From Mariniphaga sp. (GTDB lineage Bacteria; Bacteroidota; Bacteroidia; Bacteroidales; Prolixibacteraceae): a stretch of 64,000 nt of DNA. How positions within the stretch are numbered: the stretch's first letter is position 1; each line of letters begins with the position of its first letter. Positions 9,401 to 17,689 of this stretch are shown here, one piece after another. Below the pieces are notes generated by a model. The model did no database searches and was not told where the DNA came from. It worked only from the letters and a program-made list of their open reading frames with translations. The stretch lies in the NCBI GenBank assembly GCA_024636975.1, contig JAGXGA010000030.1:62001-126000 (forward strand), in the 5' to 3' direction. The translations under genes and the position numbers were made by a program.

Positions 9401-10576
9401 ACTGTAAATCTCTCACTGGTATTTGATCTCGACGATGAGGATTTTTCGACAGAGGAAAAGGAAAAAGAGTTTGTTGAAATTGTTGTCAGAGATACAGGCA
9501 GAGGCATTCCTGAAAAAAGTCAAAACAGGATTTTTCAGCGTTTTTTTCAGGCCGATAATGATGCGAAGGATTCAGGGACAGGAATTGGCCTTGCATTGGT
9601 AAAAGAGTTGGTGGGTTTACATAAAGGGAAAATTTTTGTTACCAGTAAACCTGGGAAAGGCACCAAATTTACTGTTCGTATTCCTTATATTTTGGCAACA
9701 TCAGGTCAGTCAAAAGAAGAACTATGTGAAGAAGTTTCAAACGATGTAATTTTTCCTGCACAACGGATAAAAGGGAAAGGTGAAGATAACCTGCAGTCGA
9801 AAATCATGCTTATTGTAGAAGATAATTCCGATGTAAGGCAGTTCATTTCAGGACATTTCAATACAACCTTTAAGATAATTGAAGCCGCAAATGGTTTGAT
9901 TGGGCTGGAAAAGGCAGTTGAAACGATACCTGATATCATTATCAGTGATGTTTTAATGCCTCAGCTCGACGGCTATGAATTCTGCAGGCGAATTAAAAAC
10001 GATGAACGGACTTCACATATTCCTGTATTGCTGCTAACAGCACTCCATTCACGGGAGAATGAAATTAAGGGTATAACTACAGGAGCTGATGACTATATTA
10101 CCAAACCATTCGATATTGGTCTTCTTCAGGCCAAAGTGGAAAGTGTGCTGTCTATTCGTGATTCCCTGAAGGTTAAATACAGCCGGAATGTTGTTCTGGA
10201 ACCTAAAAATGTGGTTATTGCTTCACCCGATGAACGGTTTTTGCAGAAAGTCATTGAGGTAATAGAACAAAATATTTCCAACAGTGAAATGGATATTGAA
10301 AGCTTTTCAGAGTTGGTCGGGGTGAGCAGGATGCAGTTGTATCGTAAACTTCATGCCCTTACAGATATGACAGTAAAAGAATTTATCCGGCACATCAGGC
10401 TAAAACGGGCAGTTCAGCTATTGATCCAGAAAAAAATGAATGTTTCAGAAGTAGCTTATGCAGTTGGGTTCAATGACCTGTCGCATTTCCGAAAATGTTT
10501 TAAAAGTGAATATGGAATGAGTGCTTCAGAGTATATTACAAATCATAACGAAGAACAGATGCCGGCGGTATCCTGA
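6500..10576 (+). CDS. Hybrid two-component system regulator (HTCS): sensor kinase, receiver and AraC activator in one protein
   Basis: Senses a periplasmic oligosaccharide and activates nearby pectin genes. The 1358 residues run in order: signal peptide (about 1-21); two seven-bladed propellers of Reg_prop repeats, visible as about 14 W-I-G-T type strands from residues 50 to 660; a Y_Y_Y domain (about 700-770); one membrane span (about 780-805); HisKA with the phospho-acceptor His839 in NISHEIRTPLT; an ATPase domain with DTGRGIPE and GTGIGLALV; a receiver (about 1105-1220) with Asp1150 in SDVLMP; and a C-terminal AraC helix-turn-helix (about 1255-1350). It lies between the uronate operon and SusC and reads the same way, the usual site for the regulator of the adjacent locus. 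The ligand is probably a pectic oligosaccharide (inference). Confidence 0.96.
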   Translation: MRRISFIFFAFILVHSLPVRAALSELSFDIFTQENGLPHNQIQCIYQDNKGWIWIGTSQGLSRFDGYTFVNFLPDPSDSTSLKGNLVRVIKQDSKGNLLIGTENGGLNVFNYEKERFSHPFKNLSDYNFGEISVNAIAEDQVKNIYLGTDLNILIMDTLGTMVPIDPEVNTEDDHLNGNYIRNLQFDNRGILWIGTNNGLYTYNPQTNVAGYFPLQFKTNQNREIWEIFPDDDGSLWIGTYSSGLFKISPHDNSVLSIKLEPELDRTETVRSVSKGVFGEYWIGTRGGLYIYSLEKGVTGFFKQDERDSRSISNNSILSIYHDSHGETWIGTRHGLNLLAKSKQVFHHFGALPGEDKYLNSSIIYAFWIDDEGKIWIGTEDGGINIFNPETGTFQYLTARENDPNSISQNCIKAFLDDKHGNLWVGTYLGGIDVIDLSSGSISHFKHEPIRQGTLSDNRVWDFCLDRNNDIWIATSGGVDKYNRKTNTFEHLRHFNGDGQVSWIEADSNGNLWMGSLDEVIVYNMETNQINRFNEHSRSMYEDTQNRIWIATIDKGVAIYSAGKGAVKYYDEKDGLANNQALCILEDADKNLWISTTNGLSEFDVSNEFFRNFTSKDGLSNNQFCYGAAYKTNDGQMLFGSVSGFNMFDPSGIITENQNIPIVLTDLKIFNKSVPVGDDKQSVLQKSISETDHLLLDYNQNMFTVEFAALNFVNSDKNYYSYTLEGFNTRWSEPGTSRSATYTNLNPGEYLLRIKNVVPGNQNAGSERQLKITILPPFWKTVWFLTILVILIMFLIFILVRFFINREKIKSQLVMERVNARKLHELDMMKLKFFTNISHEIRTPLTLIMGPIDKILKHDMPAGEIKENLKLVDRNAKNLNKLISQLLDFRKLESGNLKLNLAEGDLVLFIRNIVGSFNELAIEKQVKLKFNTIKKQLFAEFDPDKIEKVLNNLLSNAFKFTDAGGAVTVNLSLVFDLDDEDFSTEEKEKEFVEIVVRDTGRGIPEKSQNRIFQRFFQADNDAKDSGTGIGLALVKELVGLHKGKIFVTSKPGKGTKFTVRIPYILATSGQSKEELCEEVSNDVIFPAQRIKGKGEDNLQSKIMLIVEDNSDVRQFISGHFNTTFKIIEAANGLIGLEKAVETIPDIIISDVLMPQLDGYEFCRRIKNDERTSHIPVLLLTALHSRENEIKGITTGADDYITKPFDIGLLQAKVESVLSIRDSLKVKYSRNVVLEPKNVVIASPDERFLQKVIEVIEQNISNSEMDIESFSELVGVSRMQLYRKLHALTDMTVKEFIRHIRLKRAVQLLIQKKMNVSEVAYAVGFNDLSHFRKCFKSEYGMSASEYITNHNEEQMPAVS

Positions 10577-10590
10577 AACGTATTCTTAAA

Positions 10591-10615
10591 AAAAGTCCCG
10601 CATTTTGGGAATTTT
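10591..10615 (+). terminator. Weak possible terminator after the HTCS gene
   Basis: AAAAGTCCC and GGGAATTTT pair around a 7-base loop with one mismatch, followed by only a short T-rich stretch. Support is weak. Confidence 0.3.
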
Positions 10616-10692
10616 AACCCCCTTATGGGAAGCAATGTAACAGCTTCCGGTATTTGATCATACATTTCTTACAAGCTAATTTTCTAACTTGC

Positions 10693-10824
10693 ATGACGAG
10701 ATATATGATTGTTTCCACAATGAAAAAGATCCAAAACAAATTGAAAAGAACCAACTTACTGATTGTAACATCTGCAATTGTATTGTTTGCAGCTATTCTG
10801 ATATTTCTTAACCTTATTTTATGA
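10693..10824 (+). CDS. Small single-span membrane protein, function unknown
   Basis: A 43-codon frame in the 306-bp gap between the regulator and SusC. It has three in-frame ATGs (10693, 10705, 10720); the last gives a 34-residue protein that starts MKKIQNKLKRTN, a basic N-terminus, followed by one hydrophobic helix of about 20 residues and the ending LNLIL. The basic head plus a single helix is typical of small bacterial inner-membrane proteins. I recognise no family, and the only support is composition and position. It could be chance coding. Confidence 0.35.
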   Translation: MTRYMIVSTMKKIQNKLKRTNLLIVTSAIVLFAAILIFLNLIL

Positions 10825-10882
10825 GCAGGATTAAGTTAATTACTTATTTGTTATCGATAATTTCAAACCTAATTTTAAGATT

Positions 10883-13800
10883 ATGCTAATATTGAAAAGG
10901 AATAATCGAAAATGTCTTTGGGAAAAATTTTCGTTGTTTGTATTCCTGCTAGTTACACTGTTGTTATTTTCCGTTCCAGTATCTGCACAGTCACAAGTAG
11001 TGAGAGGAAAAGTGACTGAAGCAAACTCTGATGAAGCCCTGCCAGGTGTAAACATTGTAATTAAAGGTACAACAACAGGAACAATTTCAGATGTAGATGG
11101 TAATTACGAGTTAAATGTGAATAATGCGCAAACGGATGTACTTGTTTTTCGATTTATTGGTTACACTGAAATGGAGGTGCCGGTAAACGGGCAGTCGACA
11201 ATTAATGTTGAAATGGAAACAACTTCTTTCGGCATTGAGGAAGTGGTTGCAATTGGCTACGGAACCGTTTCGAGACGTGACTTAACAGGTTCAGTTTCTT
11301 CTGTGTCGGGAGATCAGTTAAGAGATATTCCTGTTACTTCAACCGCCCAGGCTTTAACAGGTCGATTGGCAGGAGTGCAGATTACAACTACTGAAGGGTC
11401 GCCGGATGCTGATATAAAAATACGGGTACGAGGAGGAGGTTCCATTACTCAGGATAATTCTCCATTGTATATTGTCGATGGCTTTCCGGTTAGCGGCATC
11501 AGCGATATAGCACCGACTGATATTGCTTCCATCGATGTATTAAAGGATGCCTCTTCAACGGCTATATATGGTGCCAGGGGAGCCAACGGAGTCATCATTA
11601 TTACAACGCGTGAAGGTGTGGAGGGAGAAATCCGCGTTGATTACAACATGTATTATGGTGTAAAACAACTGGCTAAGAAGCTTGATGTTTTAAACCCGTA
11701 TGAATACGTGCTCTGGCAGTATGAACTGGCAGGGGAAAGCGGAAATACTGCCCGTAATTTCCAACGGTATTATGGTGTATTTGGCGATCTGGAACTTTAC
11801 CAGGCACAAAATGGCTCCGACTGGCAGGAGGAGATCTTTGGCCGTGAAGCCTTCACCCAATATCATAATGCCAGCATTACAGGGGGTTCAAATAACAGCA
11901 GATTCAGCCTTAGTCTCACACATACCGATGATGCAGGCATTATGCTCAATTCAGGTTACGTTAGAAACAATGTAAACTTTAAATTAAACAGTAAAATATC
12001 GGAAAAGATTACCCTTGATTTCAATACCCGGTTTGCCGATACGAATGTCAGAGGTGCAGGAACATCTACAGAAGGATCATCAACCAACAGCCGTCTGAAA
12101 CATGCCATAAAATATTCCCCTGTACGTGGGTTGCAGGACTTTCTTGATGCCGTTGATTTTGATTCCGACATGGAGGCTGCCAGCCAGCTTTACAATCCGG
12201 TTGATGTAGTAAACGACGATTACAGCAATTCCGACCGGAAAAATATAACTTTTAATGGTGGGGTCAGCTTTGAGCTGGTTGAAGGACTTGTAGTAAAAAG
12301 CGACTGGGGCGTGGAATTTGAAAGCCGGAGAGATGACCGATTCTATGGACCTTCTACTTCTCAGTCGAAAAATAATAGCGGCGGAACCCCAATGGTTAAT
12401 ATTGAAACCCGGGAAGGGTTAACTCAAAGGGTAGCCAATACACTTTCCTACTCAAAGGATGGTTTATTTGGTGGCCATAATCTGGATGTACTGTTGGGGC
12501 AGGAGATTTATTCCTTTAAAACGAACCGTGTTGAGATGGAATCACGGTTTTTCCCAAATGATGTGGATCAGGATGCTGCATTGGCTATGCTGAACCTGGG
12601 TACTCCACAGCCTACTATTTCATTTGTTTCTCCTGAAAACAGGTTGACTTCCTTTTTTGGACGGTTGAACTATACTATACATGAGCGTTATCTGGCCACA
12701 TTTACAATGCGTGCTGACGGTTCGAGTAAATTTGCAGCAGGAAACAGATGGGGGTATTTCCCTTCGGCAGCATTTGCCTGGAGGGTATCGGAAGAGTCAT
12801 TTTTGCAGGGTGCTGATAATCTCTCCAATTTGAAGCTCAGGGCTAGTTATGGAACTGCAGGTAACAACCGTATAGGCGACGATATGTGGAAGATGCTTTA
12901 CACCACCAATGACGGGAATAAACCTTACTTTATTGATGAGGAACTTCAAAACCAGCTGATACCTGGAAATACAATAGCCAATCCCGACTTGCGCTGGGAA
13001 ACAACTTACACCCGTAACCTGGGGTTGGATTTTGGATTTTTTAATTCACGGCTCAGTGGTACCATCGATGCTTATATGAACACAACCAATGACCTTCTGA
13101 TAAGGGCAAATATACCAAGCAGTACCGGTTATGATTTTCAGATGCAGAATATAGGGAAAACATCCAACAAAGGCATTGAACTCAGTATGGATGGTTACCT
13201 GGTTCAAACCAGGGATTTTTCTCTCAGTGCCTCGTTCAACATTGCATTTAATGTAAATAAGGTGGAAGAACTTGGCGATGTTAAAATGTCGTTACAAAGT
13301 TCGGGATGGTATGGCAGTTCATCGGGACCAACAGGCGATTATCTGCTGGAGGAAGGGCAGCCGGTTGGGCAAATGTGGGGCTATGTAACAGATGGTATGT
13401 ACCGCTATGATGACTTCAATTATGACCCGGATACAGAAACTTATACACTGAAACCTGGGATAGCAGATAACAGCACACTTATTGGTGCCCGGTTTTTTGG
13501 CCCCGGTACTTTGAAATTCAAAAAATTAACGGGTGAAGGAACAGTTATTAACCCTGAGGAAGACCGAACCATTATCGGGAATGCCAATCCTAAACATACC
13601 GGTGGTTTCAATTTGGCTGCCACCTATAAGGGGTTAGATTTTTCTGCCTTCTTTAATTGGGTATATGGAAATGATATCTACAATGCAAATAAGCTTGAAT
13701 TTACATCTTTTCCCGATACAAGGCCTTACGGTAACCTGCTGGAAATGATGAATTGGGAAGATCGTTTCTCGATTATTAATAGGGAGACCGGCGAATTTGT

Positions 13801-14143
13801 TTACAGCCCGGAGGAGCTTGCTGCTCTTAACCAGAATGTAGAGATCTGGCATCCTATGATGAGTCGTGTTGTTGCTCACTCATGGGCCATTGAGGATGGA
13901 TCATTCCTGAGACTCAATAATCTTACATTAGGCTATACGCTTCCTAATTTATTAACATCAAGAGTTTTCATTGAACAACTAAGGTTTTATTTAACCGGGT
14001 ACAATCTGTTTATCCTAACAAACTATACAGGTTACGATCCGGAAGTGGATACCCGTCGTTCTACACCGCTTACACCTGGTGTTGATTATTCAGCTTATCC
14101 CAGAAGCCGTTCTGTAATTGCCGGAGTAAATATAACTTTCTAA
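10883..14143 (+). CDS. susC: SusC-family TonB-dependent outer-membrane transporter
   Basis: Imports oligosaccharides captured by the partner SusD, powered by TonB. The 1086 residues hold a signal peptide (about 1-36, ending VSAQ), a carboxypeptidase-regulatory-like domain (about 40-125, with GKVTEANSDEALPGVNIVIKG), a TonB box-like EEVVAIGYGT near 120-130, a plug domain (about 135-245, containing RVRGGGSI, PLYIVDGFPV and ANGVIIITT), then a 22-strand barrel ending in Phe (VNITF). SusD starts 5 bp after its stop. The neighbouring pectate lyases and polygalacturonase make homogalacturonan oligosaccharides the likely cargo (inference). Confidence 0.96.
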   Translation: MLILKRNNRKCLWEKFSLFVFLLVTLLLFSVPVSAQSQVVRGKVTEANSDEALPGVNIVIKGTTTGTISDVDGNYELNVNNAQTDVLVFRFIGYTEMEVPVNGQSTINVEMETTSFGIEEVVAIGYGTVSRRDLTGSVSSVSGDQLRDIPVTSTAQALTGRLAGVQITTTEGSPDADIKIRVRGGGSITQDNSPLYIVDGFPVSGISDIAPTDIASIDVLKDASSTAIYGARGANGVIIITTREGVEGEIRVDYNMYYGVKQLAKKLDVLNPYEYVLWQYELAGESGNTARNFQRYYGVFGDLELYQAQNGSDWQEEIFGREAFTQYHNASITGGSNNSRFSLSLTHTDDAGIMLNSGYVRNNVNFKLNSKISEKITLDFNTRFADTNVRGAGTSTEGSSTNSRLKHAIKYSPVRGLQDFLDAVDFDSDMEAASQLYNPVDVVNDDYSNSDRKNITFNGGVSFELVEGLVVKSDWGVEFESRRDDRFYGPSTSQSKNNSGGTPMVNIETREGLTQRVANTLSYSKDGLFGGHNLDVLLGQEIYSFKTNRVEMESRFFPNDVDQDAALAMLNLGTPQPTISFVSPENRLTSFFGRLNYTIHERYLATFTMRADGSSKFAAGNRWGYFPSAAFAWRVSEESFLQGADNLSNLKLRASYGTAGNNRIGDDMWKMLYTTNDGNKPYFIDEELQNQLIPGNTIANPDLRWETTYTRNLGLDFGFFNSRLSGTIDAYMNTTNDLLIRANIPSSTGYDFQMQNIGKTSNKGIELSMDGYLVQTRDFSLSASFNIAFNVNKVEELGDVKMSLQSSGWYGSSSGPTGDYLLEEGQPVGQMWGYVTDGMYRYDDFNYDPDTETYTLKPGIADNSTLIGARFFGPGTLKFKKLTGEGTVINPEEDRTIIGNANPKHTGGFNLAATYKGLDFSAFFNWVYGNDIYNANKLEFTSFPDTRPYGNLLEMMNWEDRFSIINRETGEFVYSPEELAALNQNVEIWHPMMSRVVAHSWAIEDGSFLRLNNLTLGYTLPNLLTSRVFIEQLRFYLTGYNLFILTNYTGYDPEVDTRRSTPLTPGVDYSAYPRSRSVIAGVNITF

Positions 14144-14148
14144 ACAAA

Positions 14149-15999
14149 ATGATTATGAGAACAAAAATAATATATATTATACCCTTACTATTCGGAATGA
14201 TGTTGTTAACCAATTGCAACGATGAATTCCTGGCTACCGAAACCCAATCGAGTTATACCACTGATGTTGTATTCTCCAATCCGGCATTTACTCAAAATGC
14301 CTTATATGGGATCTACTCACTTATGACTCTCGATGAAATGTATTCTCAGAAACTTCCGTATTATGCCGCTCTGAATTCCGATATTGAAGTTGTAGCTTTT
14401 GGTAGCGGCGATTATGCAGACAACGGACGTCGTGGAATTGGTAACTATCTGGCCACACCGGGAAACACAGAACTGGCCCGTCCGTGGAATGCTTTGTACC
14501 GCGCTATTGAACGGGCAAACATTCTTATTGCAGAAGTTCCCAACAGTCCTGTAATGAGCGGTGATGATGAAGAAGCCAAAGCTAAAATGTGGGGGTACTA
14601 TGGCGAAGCTTTAACTCTTCGGGCTCAGTTCTATTTTGATCTGGTGCGCAATTGGGGAGATGTCCCGTTTAAAACAGACCCAACACAGCCTGATGGCTCC
14701 AATTTCTTTTTAGGCAAAACCGACAGGGATGCTATTCTTGAGGCGATAATCGAAGATCTACAGGAAGCCGAACCTCTTGTGCCCTGGATTAACCAACATG
14801 AAGCAGGTACGCCTGAACGTATATCGAAAGGTTTTGTGAAAGGCTTAATGGCCCGTATAGCTCTTCAGAGAGGAGGATATTCACTGCGTGCTGAATCAAA
14901 CAGCATGGAACGTGGGTCTGATTGGGAAACCTGGTATCAGCTGGCAAGAAATCAAACAAAAGAGTTAATCGACAGAGGTGTGCACGGATTAAATCCATCG
15001 TATAAGAATGTTTTTATGCGTCAGAATCAGTTGCAGCCCGATCGTCAGTTTTATGAAAGCCTGTTTGAAGTAGGTCATGGAATGGCTCGCAGCGGTGAGG
15101 CTGGTTATTATATTGGTATTCGTTACGATACAAGTCCAAAATATGGAAGAGGCACCCAGGGTGGAGCCCTTACCTTGCCACATTACCTGTATTCCTTTGA
15201 CCCGGAAGACAGTCGCCGGTTCTTAGCGGTTGCTTTTTACAAGTACAACAATTCGCCTCAAATGGAAATTTACACCGATCCCTCGCAATACCGTATAGCA
15301 AAATGGTCGGTTAAATGGATGACTGATGCCTATATTGCTGCCAACCGGAACGCTGGCAATAAATTACTTACAGGCATAAACTGGACGCTGATGCGTTATT
15401 CCGATGTTCTACTGATGTTTGCCGAGGCTGAAAATGAGTTGAACGGGCCAACTGATCTGGCTAAAGAAGCTTTAAAAGAGGTGAGAAGGAGAGCTTTTCC
15501 CGCTGATTCACATGCCCGTACAGTGGAGACTTTTGTTAATGGTCTGGGAAGTAAAGAAGACTTCTTTCAGGCTATAGTAGATGAACGGGCTTTAGAACTT
15601 GGTGGCGAAAGCATCCGCAAGTACGATCTGATCCGATGGAACCTGCTGTATGATAAAATTTCTGAAGCACGTGAATTGAATCGCCGGATCCTTTATGGCG
15701 AAGCACCCTATGGTGAACTTCCTAATTACCTTTATTACAAGTTCCAGGAAAATGATCAGGAGAATCTTGATTTTGAATCGCTTAACCTCAATGAAGACCT
15801 GGGAGATACAAATATACCCGGTTTCAGCAGGGTGGAATGGTTACCGGGCTTAAGCGATGGCAACAAAGAAAATTTTATTGACTGGCTGAATCTGATGTCA
15901 TCGGGGCTTGACCAAAATCCTCAGCGGCATTTGTTGCCTATTGCTCAGCCAGTGATAGATGATGCCAACGGTGCGTTAACCAATGATTATGGATATTAA
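14149..15999 (+). CDS. susD: SusD/RagB-family surface glycan-binding lipoprotein
   Basis: Lid of the SusC transporter, anchored on the cell surface. The 616 residues start with a lipoprotein signal, Cys23 in LTNCNDEF; the acidic residues right after the Cys match the Bacteroidota surface-export signal. The N-terminal TPR-like SusD segments are seen in LYGIYSLM and RPWNALYRAIERANILI, and the C-terminal RagB part in RYSDVLLMFAEAENEL and IVDERALELGGESIRKYDLIRW. ATG 14155 is an alternative start. It is coupled to SusC (5-bp gap) and followed 18 bp later by another lipoprotein. Confidence 0.96.
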   Translation: MIMRTKIIYIIPLLFGMMLLTNCNDEFLATETQSSYTTDVVFSNPAFTQNALYGIYSLMTLDEMYSQKLPYYAALNSDIEVVAFGSGDYADNGRRGIGNYLATPGNTELARPWNALYRAIERANILIAEVPNSPVMSGDDEEAKAKMWGYYGEALTLRAQFYFDLVRNWGDVPFKTDPTQPDGSNFFLGKTDRDAILEAIIEDLQEAEPLVPWINQHEAGTPERISKGFVKGLMARIALQRGGYSLRAESNSMERGSDWETWYQLARNQTKELIDRGVHGLNPSYKNVFMRQNQLQPDRQFYESLFEVGHGMARSGEAGYYIGIRYDTSPKYGRGTQGGALTLPHYLYSFDPEDSRRFLAVAFYKYNNSPQMEIYTDPSQYRIAKWSVKWMTDAYIAANRNAGNKLLTGINWTLMRYSDVLLMFAEAENELNGPTDLAKEALKEVRRRAFPADSHARTVETFVNGLGSKEDFFQAIVDERALELGGESIRKYDLIRWNLLYDKISEARELNRRILYGEAPYGELPNYLYYKFQENDQENLDFESLNLNEDLGDTNIPGFSRVEWLPGLSDGNKENFIDWLNLMSSGLDQNPQRHLLPIAQPVIDDANGALTNDYGY

Positions 16000-16017
16000 T
16001 TGTTAATATTGAAAACC

Positions 16018-17589
16018 ATGAATGTAAAAATATTCAACTTCATATTTCTAATAACAGCAGGACTGGTATTATTTACTGCCTGTGAGAAAGAAGACGAGGT
16101 AGTAAATCAGCAAGTGCGTCTTTTCAGACCGGTTGAACTTTCAACAAATTTTGATGGAACAACGGTTACAATAGCGTGGCTTCCCATAAGGGGAGCACAG
16201 GGATACGATCTTGAACTTAGCCGCGACAGTCTGCAATTTGAAAATGTAGTAGAATCAGTTGCCGGAATAATGGAATCGAGAATTACCGTACCTGATTTGG
16301 CCGGGGGCAGCCGCTATTCTGTAAGGGTTAAAGCATTGGCTCAGGAGGAACAATACAACTCAGAATTTGCTGAATTGACGTTTGTGACATCAACCGAGAA
16401 TATCATTTACCAGGTCAGCAGTGAAGATATCGGGGCCACAGATGTCGTGTTGAAATGGGATCCGTCAAAGGTGGTGACACATATTCAATTGACACCGGAA
16501 TCGGGATCTCCACTTCAGTTTGAACTTAATGACCAAGAAAAAGCAGCCGGGGAGAAACTGATTGAAGGACTTGAAGGAGAAACGGTTTACGCTGCTGAAA
16601 TATTTAACAATGATATCCAGCGGGGAAGCGTAACCTTCAGAACATTAATTGATATTGAAGATGCTTATATTGTTTATCCTGAGGATAATTTAAGGGAAAT
16701 ATTAACGACCGAAGGTCAAGGGGTTTTCGTTCTGATGCCTGGAGACTACACTGTAAGTTCAGGTGCTGTAACCTTAACCGGATCAACATCCCTTAAAGCA
16801 TTCAATGCTGCCAATAAGCCTAAGGTTCATTTGCTGATTGATATTGACGGACCGGGTACCTACCAGTTCGAAGACATAGAATTCTCTGGTTATATAGTCG
16901 ATGAGTTGGGAAATTTGAGTGAAACAGAACGGGAAAGCTACGTGCTCAGGATCAATCAAAATACACTGGCTGATGCTGTTACGATGAAAAACTGTGTGGT
17001 AAAAAATTACGACAGGTCGCTGATAAGGGGTACCAGCAATGGTTCTGTTGATGTAATTACTATTGATGGCTGTTATGTTGAAGATGTTACCTCAGGGAAC
17101 AATGAATTTCTTGATTTCAGATCGTGTGCAGTAAATGAAATCAATATTACCAATTCTACATTTACGAAATCATCTAACACGCGTCACTTCCTGCGTTGTG
17201 ATGCAATTGAAGGATTGGAAAATCAAATAATAAATATTGATAACTGCACATTTTACAAAGTAGCAACACCTGCAAACCGGATACTATATATCCGGACACT
17301 GAATAACCAGGTTACCCTTACAAATTGTGTGTTTTCTGAAATGGGTGAAGCTGAATATGTAATTGAAAACCCGGCTATAGGTTTTCCTGATATTGATTAC
17401 AACTATTATCATAATGCAATAAATCTGGCAGCATCAGAATTTAACGGACCAAACAACATTGTTGATGATAGTGTAAGCCCGTTTGCCGGAGATCCTGAAG
17501 CAGGTGATTTTAGTGTCGATTTCAATTCGCCCATTCGAAATTCAGGTGAGGGCGCGGGTCCTATGGGAGATCCTGGATGGGTAAATTGA
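16018..17589 (+). CDS. Surface lipoprotein with FN3-like domain and right-handed beta-helix (DUF4957/DUF5123-like)
   Basis: Occupies the SusE/SusF position, so it probably binds pectin at the surface (inference). The 523 residues begin with a lipoprotein signal, Cys22 followed by EKEDE, a strong surface-export signal. Residues about 30-130 look like a fibronectin type III domain (SRDSLQFENV, VPDLAGGSRYSVRVKAL), followed by a second sandwich domain to about 215. The C-terminal ~300 residues are parallel beta-helix repeats with N-x-x-V/F turns (MKNCVVKNYD, IDGCYVEDV, ITNSTFTKS, IDNCTFYKV, LTNCVFSEM), the pattern of DUF4957/DUF5123 proteins in pectin loci. I see no catalytic lyase signature. A frame opening with TTG at 16000 adds six residues; ATG 16018 is the better start. 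Confidence 0.85.
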   Translation: MNVKIFNFIFLITAGLVLFTACEKEDEVVNQQVRLFRPVELSTNFDGTTVTIAWLPIRGAQGYDLELSRDSLQFENVVESVAGIMESRITVPDLAGGSRYSVRVKALAQEEQYNSEFAELTFVTSTENIIYQVSSEDIGATDVVLKWDPSKVVTHIQLTPESGSPLQFELNDQEKAAGEKLIEGLEGETVYAAEIFNNDIQRGSVTFRTLIDIEDAYIVYPEDNLREILTTEGQGVFVLMPGDYTVSSGAVTLTGSTSLKAFNAANKPKVHLLIDIDGPGTYQFEDIEFSGYIVDELGNLSETERESYVLRINQNTLADAVTMKNCVVKNYDRSLIRGTSNGSVDVITIDGCYVEDVTSGNNEFLDFRSCAVNEINITNSTFTKSSNTRHFLRCDAIEGLENQIINIDNCTFYKVATPANRILYIRTLNNQVTLTNCVFSEMGEAEYVIENPAIGFPDIDYNYYHNAINLAASEFNGPNNIVDDSVSPFAGDPEAGDFSVDFNSPIRNSGEGAGPMGDPGWVN

Positions 17590-17597
17590 TTATTTTG

Positions 17598-17642
17598 CGA
17601 AGGCATGGATATAAAAACATGCATGTCTTCGTTTTGTTATTT
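17598..17642 (+). terminator. Hairpin with T-rich tail between the SusCD group and the lyase genes
   Basis: CGAAGGCATG (17598-17607) pairs with CATGTCTTCG (17622-17631), ten pairs including one G-T, followed by TTTTGTTATTTT. It may end or attenuate the SusCD-lipoprotein transcript before the pectate lyases. No clear TAnnTTTG promoter was found in the 48 bp left before the next ATG, so partial read-through is possible. Confidence 0.6.
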
Positions 17643-17689
17643 TATGCACCTCATATTTGCTTAATGCAAGGAAAACTTAATCTTGAATA

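Noticed and set aside
8782-9507. 241-codon frame on the - strand inside the HTCS kinase region
   Set aside because: Ser/Phe/Ile-rich translation typical of an antisense shadow; the + strand encodes well-defined kinase motifs throughout.
10850-10859. TTATCGATAA palindrome before SusC as an operator
   Set aside because: Ten bases of AT-rich palindrome is too short to stand out from chance, and no promoter element is placed sensibly around it.
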